A DNA stretch of 64,000 bases. Source: JACVRW01 sp963813495 (GTDB taxonomy: Bacteria; Actinomycetota; Thermoleophilia; Solirubrobacterales; Thermoleophilaceae). Shown here one piece after another: positions 27,076 through 36,055 of this stretch (position 1 is its first letter; every line of letters begins with the position of its first letter). The position numbers and the translations under genes were made by a program. The DNA is taken from positions 62,001-126,000 of the forward strand of contig CAWEZC010000003.1 of NCBI GenBank assembly GCA_963813495.1. Direction: 5' to 3'. The notes beneath the pieces are model-generated. The model saw only the letters and a program-made list of their open reading frames with translations. It made no database searches and was not told the origin of the DNA.

Positions 27076-28190
27076 GTGACCGCCGTCCGCGTGCCGTTGA
27101 CACGCTTCGACAGCTCCGACCCCATCCTGTTCAGCAGGCTGATGGCCGCCGTCGAGGCGCGTCGCCGCGCCGCGCCGCTTTCACGCTGGGAGCCGAGGTA
27201 GAGGCTTTCGAGGCGGAATTCGCCGACTACTGCGAGGACCGCCCATGCGTCGGGTCGCGTCCGGCACCGACGCGCTCGCGCTCTCTCTCCGGGCGCTCGG
27301 CATCGGCCCGGGCGACGAGGTGATCCTGCCGGCCAACGCGTTCATCGCCACCGCCGAGGCGGTCACCATCGCCGGGGCGACGCCGCGGCTGGTCGACGTG
27401 GACCCGGACACCCACCTGTTCACGGCGGAGATCGCGCGCCGGCGATCGGCCCGCGCACCCGCTGCGTGATTCCGGTGCACCTGTACGGCCGAACGGTCGA
27501 CATGGATCCGCTGCTCGCCCTGGCTCGCGAAGCCGGGCCTGGCGTGGTCGAGGACGCCTGCCAGGCCCACGGGGCGCGGTATCGGGGCCGACGCGTAGGC
27601 TCGCTCGGCGACGCCGGCTGCTTCAGCTTCTACCCGGCGAAGAACCTCGGCGCCTGGGGCGACGGCGGAGCCGTGGTGACCAACGCTCGGAGAGCTGGCC
27701 GATCGCGTTGGCTGTTGCGCTCACACGGCGAGAGCCCGCGATACCACCATCGGGAGGTGGGGTCGCGGCCCGCCTGGACGCCTCCAGGCGGCAATGCTGC
27801 GGGTGAAGCTGCGGCAGCCTCGAGGGCTGGAACGAGCGCCGGCGCGGCATGCGGGCGCCAAGCTGGCGCGGCCTGGCGGACCGCCCGTGGACCCGCCGGC
27901 GCCGGGGGCCCGGGGACGCGATCACGTCTTCCACCAATACGTCGTCGTGACGCGACGGGGCGTGACGAGCTGCGCGCGCATCTGGAGGCACGGGGCGTCG
28001 CGAGCGGCGATCCACTACCCGTGCCCATCCACCTCTCGGAGGCATACGCCCATTCGGCGCGGGGCCCTTCCGGTCGTCGGGGGCTGGCGCACCGGATCTG
28101 CTCGCTTCCGATCTTCCCCGTCGATCGCCGCCGAGGAGATCGCTCGGTGGCCGGCGACGCGTCGCGAGTTGCGGCGCTGCCGCGAAGGCC
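27076..28190 (+). pseudogene. DegT/DnrJ/EryC1-family sugar aminotransferase (many frame changes)
   Basis: PLP-dependent transamination of a keto-sugar nucleotide. Family motifs occur in the right order but in alternating frames: FTLGAEVEAFEAEFADYC, SGTDALALSLRALGIGPGDE, VILPANAFIATAEAV, CVIPVHLYGRTVDM, VVEDACQAHGARYRG, CFSFYPAKNLGAWGDGG with the PLP lysine, then DHVFHQYVVVT and VPIHLSEAYAH. At least six indels are needed to join them, yet no residue blocks are missing. I consider sequencing or assembly indels more likely than decay. With the following Gfo/Idh gene and the acyltransferase at 60032 it resembles the WbpB/WbpE/WbpD type of 3-amino-sugar pathway. Confidence 0.8.
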
Positions 28191-28901
28191 GTGGCGCCGT
28201 TTTGCGCCAGCGTCCGCCCCCGCGATCCCGGAACGTGGGGCCCACCGGTCGCGCCGGACCGGCCGGCGGCGGTCCCGCGGGCGCCTGCCGGGCGCTGGAC
28301 GTGGTCGTCGCGTGCGCTGCTCCTGATCGTCGTGCTGGCGCCGCTGTTCGCGCTGATCGCGCTGCGCATCCGCATCGACTCGGCGGGCCGGTGTTCTTCC
28401 GGCAGCGCCGCCTCGGGCCGCGGGCTGGCGCGACGTTCACGATCAACAAGTTCCGCACGATGCGCCGCGGCGAGCTCGGCGGACGCATCGCGAGTACGTG
28501 TTCGTGCTGATCAAGGAGACGCGCGCGGAAGGATGGCCGACGACGACTCTGTACAAGCTGGGTCGGACGAGCGGGTGACGCGCGTCGGCCGCTTCCTGCG
28601 GCGGTCAGCCTGGATGAGCTGCCGCAGCTCTGGAACGTGCTGCGCGGCGACATGTCGCTGGTCGGGCCGCGCCCGGCGATCCCGTACGAGGTCGAGCAGT
28701 ACCCGCCGACTGGTTCGAGCGCTTCCCGTCAGCCCGGCATGACCGGCCTGTGGCAGGTGAGCGGCCGCAATCGAGCTGACCTACGAGCGAGATGGTGCGG
28801 CTCGACATCGAGTACGCGCGGCGCCGGTCACTGTGGCTCGAACCTGCGGATCCTCGCCGAAGACGCCCTGGGTCGTGATCACGCGGAAGGGGGCGGCGTG
28901 A
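28191..28901 (+). pseudogene. Bacterial sugar transferase, priming glycosyl-1-phosphate transferase (frameshifted)
   Basis: Transfers a sugar-1-phosphate to undecaprenyl phosphate to start repeat-unit assembly. One membrane span (LLIVVLAPLFALIALRIRID) is followed by the PF02397-type catalytic blocks GPVFFRQRRLG, TFTINKFRTMR, DERVTRVGRFLRR, LDELPQLWNVLRGDMSLVGP, RPAIPYEVEQYP and PGMTGLWQVSGRN, ending WVVITRKGAA. They lie in alternating frames with about five breaks. The size fits the short WbaP/PglC core without extra spans. The stop TGA (28899-28901) overlaps ATG 28901 of the next gene (TGATG). The start is approximate. Confidence 0.82.
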
Positions 28902-30097
28902 TGCCGTCGACGGAAGGATCAGGGCCGTGGTCGTCGGCTACGGCTACTGGGGCCCGAACATCGTCCGCAACGTGATCGAGCGGCCGGAGCTGGAGCTTCT
29001 GGCCTGTGCGAGCTCGAGCGCCGAGCGGGCGGCGAAGTTCAGCGCGCGCTACCGGGCGTCCGGACCGTGTGCGGACTTCGACGCGGTGCTCGCCGACCCG
29101 CGCGTGGAGGCGGTGTCGATCGCGACGCCGCCGCGCACCCACTACGCGCTGGTCGCCGCGCGCTGCTGGCCGGCAAGCACGTGCTGGTGGAGAAGCCGCT
29201 GGCGACGAACGCCGCGGACGCCGAGCGAGCTGGTCGAGCTGGCGGAGCGAGAGCGGGCTCGTGCTGATGCCCGGCCACACCTTCCTCTACAGCCCGGCCG
29301 TGAACAAGGTGCGCGAGCTGATCGACGCCGGGCGAGCTCGGCGAGATCTACTTCGTCACCTCGTCGCGGATGAACCTCGGGCATCTACCAGCCCGACGGC
29401 GTCGTCTGCGACCTCGCGCCGCACGACCTGTCGATCCTGCTGCACTGGCTGGAGCGGCCGGTCGTCGATGGTGGCCGCGACCGGCTGCACGATGTTCCAG
29501 ACCGGCGTGCCGGAGACGGCCTTCCTCACGCTCAGGTTCGAGGCGGGCCCACCGCCAACATGCAGGTCTCCTGGCTCGCGCCGCGCAAGGTGCGCCAGAT
29601 GGTGATCGTCGGCAGCAAGCGGATGGTCCAGTACGACGACGCGGCCTCCGACGACGCCGGTGCGCGTCTACGACCGCGGCCTCGACTTCGCACGAGCCCG
29701 CGAACTTCGGCGAGTACCAGCTGACCTACCGCTCGGGCGACATGGTCGCGCCCCGGATGGACGCCGCCGAGCCGCTCAGCCTCGAGCTGGAGGACTTCGC
29801 CGCGCGATCAACACCGGTACGCGGCCGCGCTCGCACGCGGGCCTCGGGGTGGAGATCGTGAGCGTGCTCGAGGCCGCTCACCGATCGCTCGCCTCGTCGG
29901 GTGAGCCGGTGACCCTGGATGGGGCCGCCGAGCGCCAGGCCGTACACGCCAACGGGGCGCTCGGGAACGCTAACGGCGGACACGGAGCGGTACGCGACTT
30001 CACCCTCGCACAGGCGGTCAACGACGCGGGTCGCTTCAATCGCAACGGTGAAGGCCTCCAGCGCCGTCCAGCCGTGGCCGTCCCGCGGCCGGCCTAG
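28901..30097 (+). pseudogene. Gfo/Idh/MocA-family sugar-nucleotide oxidoreductase (many frame changes)
   Basis: NAD(P)-dependent oxidoreductase of sugar nucleotides. The Rossmann start VVVGYGYWGPNIVRNVIERP is clear. HVLVEKPLATN carries the conserved EKP, and MPGHTFLYSPAVNKVRELI, CDLAPHDLSILLHWLE, and NFGEYQLTYRSGDMVAPRM follow in different frames. At least eight indels separate the segments while sequence conservation is continuous. Similarity in type is to WlbA/WbpB, which oxidise UDP-GlcNAc-derived uronic acids; this is inference from motif style and the DegT neighbour. The visible start in the Rossmann frame is GTG 28927, while ATG 28901 overlaps the previous stop. Confidence 0.8.
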
Positions 30098-30112
30098 TCC
30101 TAGAGCAGCCCT

Positions 30113-31257
30113 ATGACGAACGCTTCGCTCGCGCCCGCGCCGCCGGCCAGCGGGCAGACCCACCCCGACTCGCATTATCTCGAGGAGCGCTACCTCGGCG
30201 GCGGCGAGCGCTCGCGAGCGCTATCGCTCTACTACGCGCTCAAGCCCGTCCTGCCGCGGCAGGCGCAGATCGCGGCTCGTCGCCTCTACTCGCGGCGGCA
30301 GGCACAGGTCGAGTTTCCCGCGTGGCCGATCGAGCCGATCTTGGTCGAGCGCCGCAGAGCGGCGCTCCAAGCCGAGCTGGATGCGCGCGGGACAGGCGAG
30401 TTGCCAATCCTCAACCCATGGCCCGACGGCCACCGCTTCGCGTCGATGCTCACCCATGACGTCGAGGGCCCCGCGGGGATCGCGAACATCGAGCGCGTGC
30501 GCACGGCGAGCGCGCACACGGGATCGTCTCCTCCTGGAACTTCGTCGCCGAGAGACTACGCGATCCCGGACGGCCTGTTCGAGAAGCTCCGTGCCGACGG
30601 CTGCGAGATCGGCCTGCACGGCGTCCACCACGACCGCCGGCTGTGGAGAGAACGAGCAGACTTCGACGGACGCTGCCCACGATCATCGCTACCTCGCCGA
30701 CTGGCAGGCCGTCGGCTGGCGCTCGCCCGTCACCTACCGCAACCCCGACTGGATGCCGCGGCTGGGCGTGCCTGTACGACAGCTCGTTCCCGGACACCGA
30801 CCCGTTCGAGCCGCAGGGTGGCGGCTGCTGCTCGATCTTCCCGTTCTTCCTCGACGACCTGGTCGAGCTGCCGATCACGCTCGTTTCAAGACCACACCAT
30901 GTGGGAGCTCCTACGCGCGCCCGCCGGGATCGACCTGTCGGGGTCGAGGAAAAGCACGTGGATCTGGGAGATAACCAGGGCCTCGTCAACCTCATCACTC
31001 ATCCGGACTATCTCGACACGCCCGCGCGACTGCGTATGTACGAGGAGTTCTTGGTGTACCTGGCTGCCCAGAGCGACGGTTGGCACGCCCTGCCTCGGGA
31101 TGTCGCGTCCTGGTGGCGCACCCACGCCGGCCTGCGGTGCGAGGAGCGGGCCGGCGAGGTGGTCATCACCGGCCCCGGCGCGGAGCGCGCGACCCTGGCC
31201 TGGGCGCGTGAAGTCGGCGGTGAGCTGGTAGTCGAGCCGCAGCCGGTTTCCGCCTAG
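30113..31257 (+). pseudogene. Polysaccharide-deacetylase-like protein (frameshifted)
   Basis: About 380 residues when joined. The N-terminal 100 residues are clean and lead into SMLTHDVEGPAGIANIERV. The NodB-type metal motifs appear as THDVEG and CEIGLHGVHHDRRLW. Later segments are HRYLADWQAVGWRSPVTYRN, CLYDSSFPDTDPFEP, NLITHPDYLD and the C-terminal VVEPQPVSA. About six frame changes occur between 30505 and 30950; outside that stretch the frame is stable. The family removes N-acetyl groups from glycans. Its end overlaps the convergent methyltransferase by four bases. Confidence 0.75.
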
Positions 31258-32108
31258 GCGGCTGCGCCGTCGCGCCTGACGCATAGGAAGACGTCCTCGT
31301 CGGAGAAGGCGTCGTCCTGCTCCCGGCGCAGGCCGTGTCGCGCAACGACTTGCTCGTCGAGTTGCTCGACATAGCGGTCGCAACTGACAGCGAATCCGGC
31401 GCTAGCTACGCGCTCGTCGAAGTCGGCGCCGTAGAGACGGACGTGGTCGCTCTGGCCGAACACACGGTGGCGCTGCTCCGGCGTAGTCACGGAGGGGTCC
31501 TCGAAGGTCTGCTCGCGGCGCCGGTCGATGGGCGTCATCAGAAGCGCCCAGCCGCCCGGGCGCAGCACCCGCCGGATCTCCGCGAGGGCCCGGCGATCAT
31601 CGGCGACGTGCTCGAGCACGTGGCTGCACAGCAGAGCGTCGAAGGATTCGTCCTCGAAGGGCAGATCCATGATGTCAACCTGGTGGGTGGCGAGCGGCGA
31701 GTCCAGGTCCGCCGTCACATAGTGGAGCGCCGGGATACGGCTGAGGCGGCGCTGGTAGGAGTACTCGGGAGCGAAATGCAGCAGCGACATCGGCCGCGAG
31801 AAGAGGTCGGTGTGCTCCAGCAGGTACAGCCAGAGCAGACGGTGGCGCTCGAGCGAGCCGCAGCGCGGGCACTTGGCCTGCTCGCGGCCGCGGTGGCGGA
31901 CGAAGCGGCTGAAGCTGTTGTCACAGCACGGGCACTCGACCGCGTTACCGAGATACCTGAGCCGACGGGCCGACCCGACGATCGCCGGACGGTGGCGGGC
32001 GGGCAGCAGGCGGCGACCGGTCCTGCGCAGCCAAGAGTCCTCGACGTCGCCGTGCTCGGCGCCGAAGGCTTCGTGCGGGAGTGGCTGGACGCGCGCTGAA
32101 GCTTCCAT
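31254..32108 (-). CDS. SAM-dependent methyltransferase with N-terminal zinc ribbon
   Basis: A 284-residue protein. A CPCC...CPRC metal ribbon at about residues 58-82 (VECPCCDNSF, AKCPRCGSLERH) precedes a class I methyltransferase core: LHFAPEYSYQRRL, DLPFEDESFDALLCSHVLEH and LRPGGWALLMTPI. The latter two are the Methyltransf_11 acidic and post-III motifs. The C-terminal part is short. It is the only minus-strand gene in this part of the locus and lies between two glycan genes. The acceptor could be a sugar or a lipid-linked intermediate. The reading frame is intact, unlike its upstream neighbours. Confidence 0.88.
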   Translation of the reverse strand: MEASARVQPLPHEAFGAEHGDVEDSWLRRTGRRLLPARHRPAIVGSARRLRYLGNAVECPCCDNSFSRFVRHRGREQAKCPRCGSLERHRLLWLYLLEHTDLFSRPMSLLHFAPEYSYQRRLSRIPALHYVTADLDSPLATHQVDIMDLPFEDESFDALLCSHVLEHVADDRRALAEIRRVLRPGGWALLMTPIDRRREQTFEDPSVTTPEQRHRVFGQSDHVRLYGADFDERVASAGFAVSCDRYVEQLDEQVVARHGLRREQDDAFSDEDVFLCVRRDGAAA

Positions 32109-32179
32109 GGCTCAACAACGGCTCGCGCGCAGCAGACCTTGTGCGTAAGTCGTCCCCGGCCGAGCACGTTCATTCCCCG

Positions 32180-33433
32180 ATGTCGCGAGCCCGTGTACTG
32201 ATCCTCGTCGAGAATGAACCGGTCCCCTCGGACCGCCATGTATGGAATCATTGCCGGGCACTCACACGCGCGGGCCTCGAGGTTGTCGTGATCTGCCCAC
32301 GAGGCACCAGTCGCGACCGCGGGCCCTACGAACTCCGCGAGGGGGTCGAGATCCACCGTTTCGACGCACGCCCGTCGGACGGCGGCATGCTGGGCTTCGC
32401 GGGCGAGTACCTTCACGCTCTGCTGAAGATCAGCGGGCTAGTCCGCAAGCTCTCCCGCGGGCGCGGCTTCGACGTTGTCCACGCGTGCACGCCGCCTGAC
32501 TTCCTGCTGCTGGCCGCCCTACCGCTGCGTGCGCGCGGAACCCGCTTCGTCTTCGACCATCACGACCTGACCCCCGAGCTCTATCTGTCTCGCTTCAGGG
32601 GCCGCGGGACAGTCCACAGGGCGACGCTGCTGGCGGAGCGCCTCGGCTTGCGCTTGGCCGACGTGGTGCTCTCGGTGAACGACTCCTACCGCAAGGTCGC
32701 AATCGGACGCGGGCGTTGCCATCCGGACGACGTATTCGTGGTGCGCACCGCCCCCGACCTCGACCGCTTTCGTCCGGTCGCGCCGGATCCGGTGCTGAAG
32801 GCCGGGCGCAAGCACCTGCTCGCCTACGTCGGCGTGATGGGGCCGCAGGACGGCGTGGACTACGCGCTGCGTGCCCTCGCGAGACTGCACGAACGGCGCC
32901 GCGACTGGCACGCCGTCCTCATGGGCGACGGTGACGAGCTCGAGCCGATGCGCCGCCTCACGACCGAGCTCGGTCTGGACGAGCACGTCGAGTTCACCGG
33001 CTGGGCCGAGCACGACGCGATCAGACGGGCTCTCTCCACCTGTGACGTCAGCCTGGCTCCCGATCCGCGAAACGCCCTCAACGACGTCTCCTCCATGATC
33101 AAGCTCTACGAGTACATGGCCATGTCCCGGCCGATCGTCTCGTTCGGCCTGCCGGAATCGCGGGTTTCGGCCGGAGATGCGGCGGTCTATGCCGCCGACG
33201 ACGACGTCGACGACTTCGCGCGGTTGATCGACGAGCTCCTCGACGACCCGGAGCGCCGGGCCGCGATGGGCGAGGCAGGCCGCCGTCGCATCGAAGAGGC
33301 GCTCGCATGGGAGTTCCAAGAGCGCAACCTGCTCGCTGCCTACCAACGCCTGTTGACGGGCGCCGCCGCCACGGCGCCGTCTGTCGCGATCCGCACTAGT
33401 CCGGAGGAATCGCGAGCCGGCGTCAGTTCTTGA
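32180..33433 (+). CDS. Glycosyltransferase family 4 (GT-B fold)
   Basis: A 417-residue GT-B enzyme. The N-domain opens MSRARVLILVENEPVPSDRH with FDVVHACTPPDFLL and FDHHDLTPELY. The C-domain has LAYVGVMGPQDGVDYALRAL, LMGDGDELEPM, VEFTGWAEHD and the E-x7-E-type donor site in SSMIKLYEYMAMSRPIVSF. ATG 32180 is preferred over an upstream in-frame ATG at 32081, because the extra 33 residues are antisense to the methyltransferase start. Donor and acceptor cannot be read. It is followed by a GT2 enzyme 25 bases later. Confidence 0.92.
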   Translation: MSRARVLILVENEPVPSDRHVWNHCRALTRAGLEVVVICPRGTSRDRGPYELREGVEIHRFDARPSDGGMLGFAGEYLHALLKISGLVRKLSRGRGFDVVHACTPPDFLLLAALPLRARGTRFVFDHHDLTPELYLSRFRGRGTVHRATLLAERLGLRLADVVLSVNDSYRKVAIGRGRCHPDDVFVVRTAPDLDRFRPVAPDPVLKAGRKHLLAYVGVMGPQDGVDYALRALARLHERRRDWHAVLMGDGDELEPMRRLTTELGLDEHVEFTGWAEHDAIRRALSTCDVSLAPDPRNALNDVSSMIKLYEYMAMSRPIVSFGLPESRVSAGDAAVYAADDDVDDFARLIDELLDDPERRAAMGEAGRRRIEEALAWEFQERNLLAAYQRLLTGAAATAPSVAIRTSPEESRAGVSS

Positions 33434-33458
33434 CGCCGACCTCCGTTCTGTCACAGAG

Positions 33459-34367
33459 ATGGAGCACCGGCTACTGGTCATTTCCCCGGTCCGCAACGAG
33501 GCGGACCACTTCGAGCGCGTGGCGCGCGCGCTGGCGGCGCAGACGCGGCCGCCAGACCGCTGGGTCGTCGTCGATGACGGCTCCACAGACGAGACCGCCG
33601 CCCTGGCCGAACGGCTGGCCGAGGAGATCCCCTTCCTAGAGCCGCTGCGCGCCCCCCAGGCCGACCAGGCCGCCCACGTGCCCGACCGGCTGGCCGCCGC
33701 CGCCGCACCCCGGACCTTCAACGTCGGGCTACAGAGCGTCGCGTGGGAGAGCTTCACCCACATCGTGAAGCTCGACGGCGACATGGAGCTGCCCCCGGAC
33801 TACTTCGAGGCGATCCTGCGCGAGTTCACGCAGGATCCACAGCTGGGCCTCGCCGGCGGGCTGCGGACGGAGCTGATCCGCGGCCGCTGGGTGCTCGATC
33901 ACATCCCGGTGGACCACCACGTGAACGGGGCGCTCAAGTGCTATTCGCTCGAGTGCTTTCAGGCAATCGGCGGCATGCACGAACGACTCGGCTGGGACAC
34001 CATCGACGAGACCTACGCGCGCATGCGCGGGTTTCGCACCCGCTCCTTCCCCGAGCTCGTGGCCGTGCACCACCGGCCTTGGGCCAGCGCGGACGGCACG
34101 CTGCGGGGCCGCGCCCGCTACGGCACCGCGGCCTACATCGTCCACTTCCCGTTTGTCTGGGTCGCCGTGCGGTCGCTCAAGTTCGCCGCGTCGTCGCCCA
34201 AGGGCATTTCCGGGCTGGCCTTTCTCTACGGCTACCTACGTGCTGCGGCACAACGAACCGAGCGGGTCGAGGATCGCGCTTTTCGCCGCCACATCCACCA
34301 CGAGGTGCATACTCGCGTCAAGCACGCCGCCTTCGGACGACGCAGGGAGACCGCGTGGAGCTCGTAA
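33459..34367 (+). CDS. Glycosyltransferase family 2
   Basis: A 302-residue GT-A enzyme. VISPVRNEADHFERVARALA opens it, VVVDDGSTDETAAL is the nucleotide-binding DDGS motif, and HIVKLDGDMELPPDYFEAIL holds the DxD metal motif. A later WDTIDETYARMRGFRT matches the acceptor-side ED-type region. One hydrophobic stretch near 225-240 may touch the membrane. The stop overlaps the following Wzz-like start by 13 bases, implying coupled expression. Specificity unknown. Confidence 0.9.
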   Translation: MEHRLLVISPVRNEADHFERVARALAAQTRPPDRWVVVDDGSTDETAALAERLAEEIPFLEPLRAPQADQAAHVPDRLAAAAAPRTFNVGLQSVAWESFTHIVKLDGDMELPPDYFEAILREFTQDPQLGLAGGLRTELIRGRWVLDHIPVDHHVNGALKCYSLECFQAIGGMHERLGWDTIDETYARMRGFRTRSFPELVAVHHRPWASADGTLRGRARYGTAAYIVHFPFVWVAVRSLKFAASSPKGISGLAFLYGYLRAAAQRTERVEDRAFRRHIHHEVHTRVKHAAFGRRRETAWSS

Positions 34368-35257
34368 CGATCCTTCGAGAGCTCTGGTCGCGCAAGCTCG
34401 CTCTCGCGGCGATTTTCCTGCTGGCCGTGGTCGTGGCGCTCTCCACCGCCTACAAGCTGCCCTCGATGGAGCCGCGGGCGTTCGAATACGCGGCGGCCTC
34501 GACCCAGATTCTGATCGACTCGAAGAGCTCGTCGCTGGGGGACCGCACGGAGGACCTGGCTCCGCTCACTACGCGCGCGGCGGTATTTGCTCGGTTCATG
34601 ACCAGCGAGGCGGTCACCCAGGAGATCGCCAAGTCGGCCGGGGTCCCGGCCACGAAGATCGCTTCAGAGGCGCCGCTACCGGCCGAGGGAGTCCCGATCG
34701 GGATTGATCCCGAAGCGAGCAAGCGCGGCGCCAAGCTGATCGCCGAAGGCAAGTTCTACCGGCTCTTTTTGCAGGCTGAGCTGTCGCTGCCGACAGTGGC
34801 CGTCTACGCGCAGGCGCCGGACACCAAGACCGCCGAGCGCCTCGCGGACGCGGCCTTCGTCGGGCTGAGGAACTACATGTCGTCGCTGCAGGGCCAGACG
34901 AAGATCCGGGAGGCCGACCAGATCGAGATCTCCCAGCTGGGGCCGGCCGAAGGCACGATGGTCAACGAGGGCATGAGCAAGGCAGTGATGCTGCTCGCCT
35001 TCGGGACCGTCTTCATCGGCGGCTGTGTCGCGTTACTGCTCCTGACCCGCTTCCTCGAGGCATGGCGCTTCGCGCGGGCCGAGGAAGCCGAGCCCGAGGA
35101 GCCCGTTGGCTGGCCGCAAGCGGTCGACGACGAGGACCCCCGCTGGGAGGGCCCCCTCGTCGCGGGTGAGGAGGACTGGGGCGAGAAGCTGTCGCCCGTG
35201 CCGTCGAACGGCGGTAGTTCCAAGCGCCGGGTGACGGCGAATGGCGACTCCGACTGA
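34355..35257 (+). CDS. Wzz-like polysaccharide co-polymerase, first of a tandem pair
   Basis: A 300-residue membrane protein from GTG 34355. The first span is LALAAIFLLAVVVALSTAY (residues ~15-33) and the second MLLAFGTVFIGGCVALLLL (residues ~211-229), with an extracytoplasmic middle domain. The Wzz-type topology and position before the polymerase suggest control of polymer chain length. A charged Glu/Asp-rich tail of about 70 residues follows the second span; no tyrosine kinase domain is fused and no Tyr cluster is present. The following gene is a paralog with matching motifs (FEPRSFEAGLATTRILVDS versus MEPRAFEYAAASTQILIDS). Confidence 0.8.
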   Translation: MELVTILRELWSRKLALAAIFLLAVVVALSTAYKLPSMEPRAFEYAAASTQILIDSKSSSLGDRTEDLAPLTTRAAVFARFMTSEAVTQEIAKSAGVPATKIASEAPLPAEGVPIGIDPEASKRGAKLIAEGKFYRLFLQAELSLPTVAVYAQAPDTKTAERLADAAFVGLRNYMSSLQGQTKIREADQIEISQLGPAEGTMVNEGMSKAVMLLAFGTVFIGGCVALLLLTRFLEAWRFARAEEAEPEEPVGWPQAVDDEDPRWEGPLVAGEEDWGEKLSPVPSNGGSSKRRVTANGDSD

Positions 35258-35287
35258 TTCACTCCGGAAGCTCGCGGAAGCTCGGCC

Positions 35288-36055
35288 GTGCAGATAGGTT
35301 TCCTCGCCGAGCTGTGGCGCCTGCGCGCTCTGGTGGTGCTCGCCGCGGTGCTTGCCGCCCTGGCTGCGCTCGCCGCCCTCTATGAACCGCCCGGCTTCGA
35401 GCCGAGGTCGTTCGAGGCCGGCCTGGCCACCACGCGGATTCTGGTCGACTCGTCGCCCTCCGTGCTGCGAAACGCCGCGGAGGACCAGACCGAGCTGGCC
35501 GACCGGGCCGCAATCTACGCCCGCCTTGCCACGAGCGATCCGCTACGCGAGCGCATCGCCAAGCTGATGGGCATACCCGTCTCCGCGATCAGCGCGGAGT
35601 CGCCGATCATGCCAATGGCGCGCCCGACGGAGTCGAGCCCGGAGCCGAGCGTAGGGGAGCAGCTGGTGGCAGAGGCCGCCGAGTACCGACTGCAGCTCAA
35701 GGCCGAGGTCGGCCTGCCCATCATCGGCGTCGACGCTCGCGCGCCCACGCTTGCCGAGGCGATGCGGCTCGCCGACAGCGTTCCGATGGCGGTTCGCGGC
35801 TACCTGGAATCGCTCCACGAAGCGGAGCCGCTGCCCGACCTGAGCGCCGTGAGCGTCAGGCAGCTCAGCAAAGCCGCCGGGGGCACCGAGGGGCATGCTG
35901 CCGGCATGATTGTCGCGGCCCTCACCGCATTCACGGTCTTCGCTGCGCTCTGCATGATGATCCTGCTGGGCTCGCGCTTCCTCGAGGCTTGGCGGTCCTC
36001 TCGGGTCACGCGCTCACCGCAGATCGCGTCCGACCTCGCGGAGCCTTTTCGATGA
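35288..36055 (+). CDS. Wzz-like polysaccharide co-polymerase, second of a tandem pair
   Basis: A 255-residue paralog of the upstream gene starting at a GTG. Two spans, LVVLAAVLAALAALAALYEP (residues ~15-34) and MIVAALTAFTVFAALCMMILLG near 210-230, bracket the periplasmic-type domain. The spacer to the previous stop is 30 bases. The TGA at its end overlaps the ATG of the polymerase gene by four bases (ATGA). A tandem pair before the polymerase may act as hetero-oligomer; that is inference. Shorter tail than the first copy. Confidence 0.8.
   Translation: MQIGFLAELWRLRALVVLAAVLAALAALAALYEPPGFEPRSFEAGLATTRILVDSSPSVLRNAAEDQTELADRAAIYARLATSDPLRERIAKLMGIPVSAISAESPIMPMARPTESSPEPSVGEQLVAEAAEYRLQLKAEVGLPIIGVDARAPTLAEAMRLADSVPMAVRGYLESLHEAEPLPDLSAVSVRQLSKAAGGTEGHAAGMIVAALTAFTVFAALCMMILLGSRFLEAWRSSRVTRSPQIASDLAEPFR

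Noticed and set aside
33743..34354. Long N-terminal extension of the first Wzz-like protein
   Set aside because: The open frame upstream is an out-of-frame reading of the GT2 gene; the product before GTG 34355 has no domain and the membrane span begins just after it.
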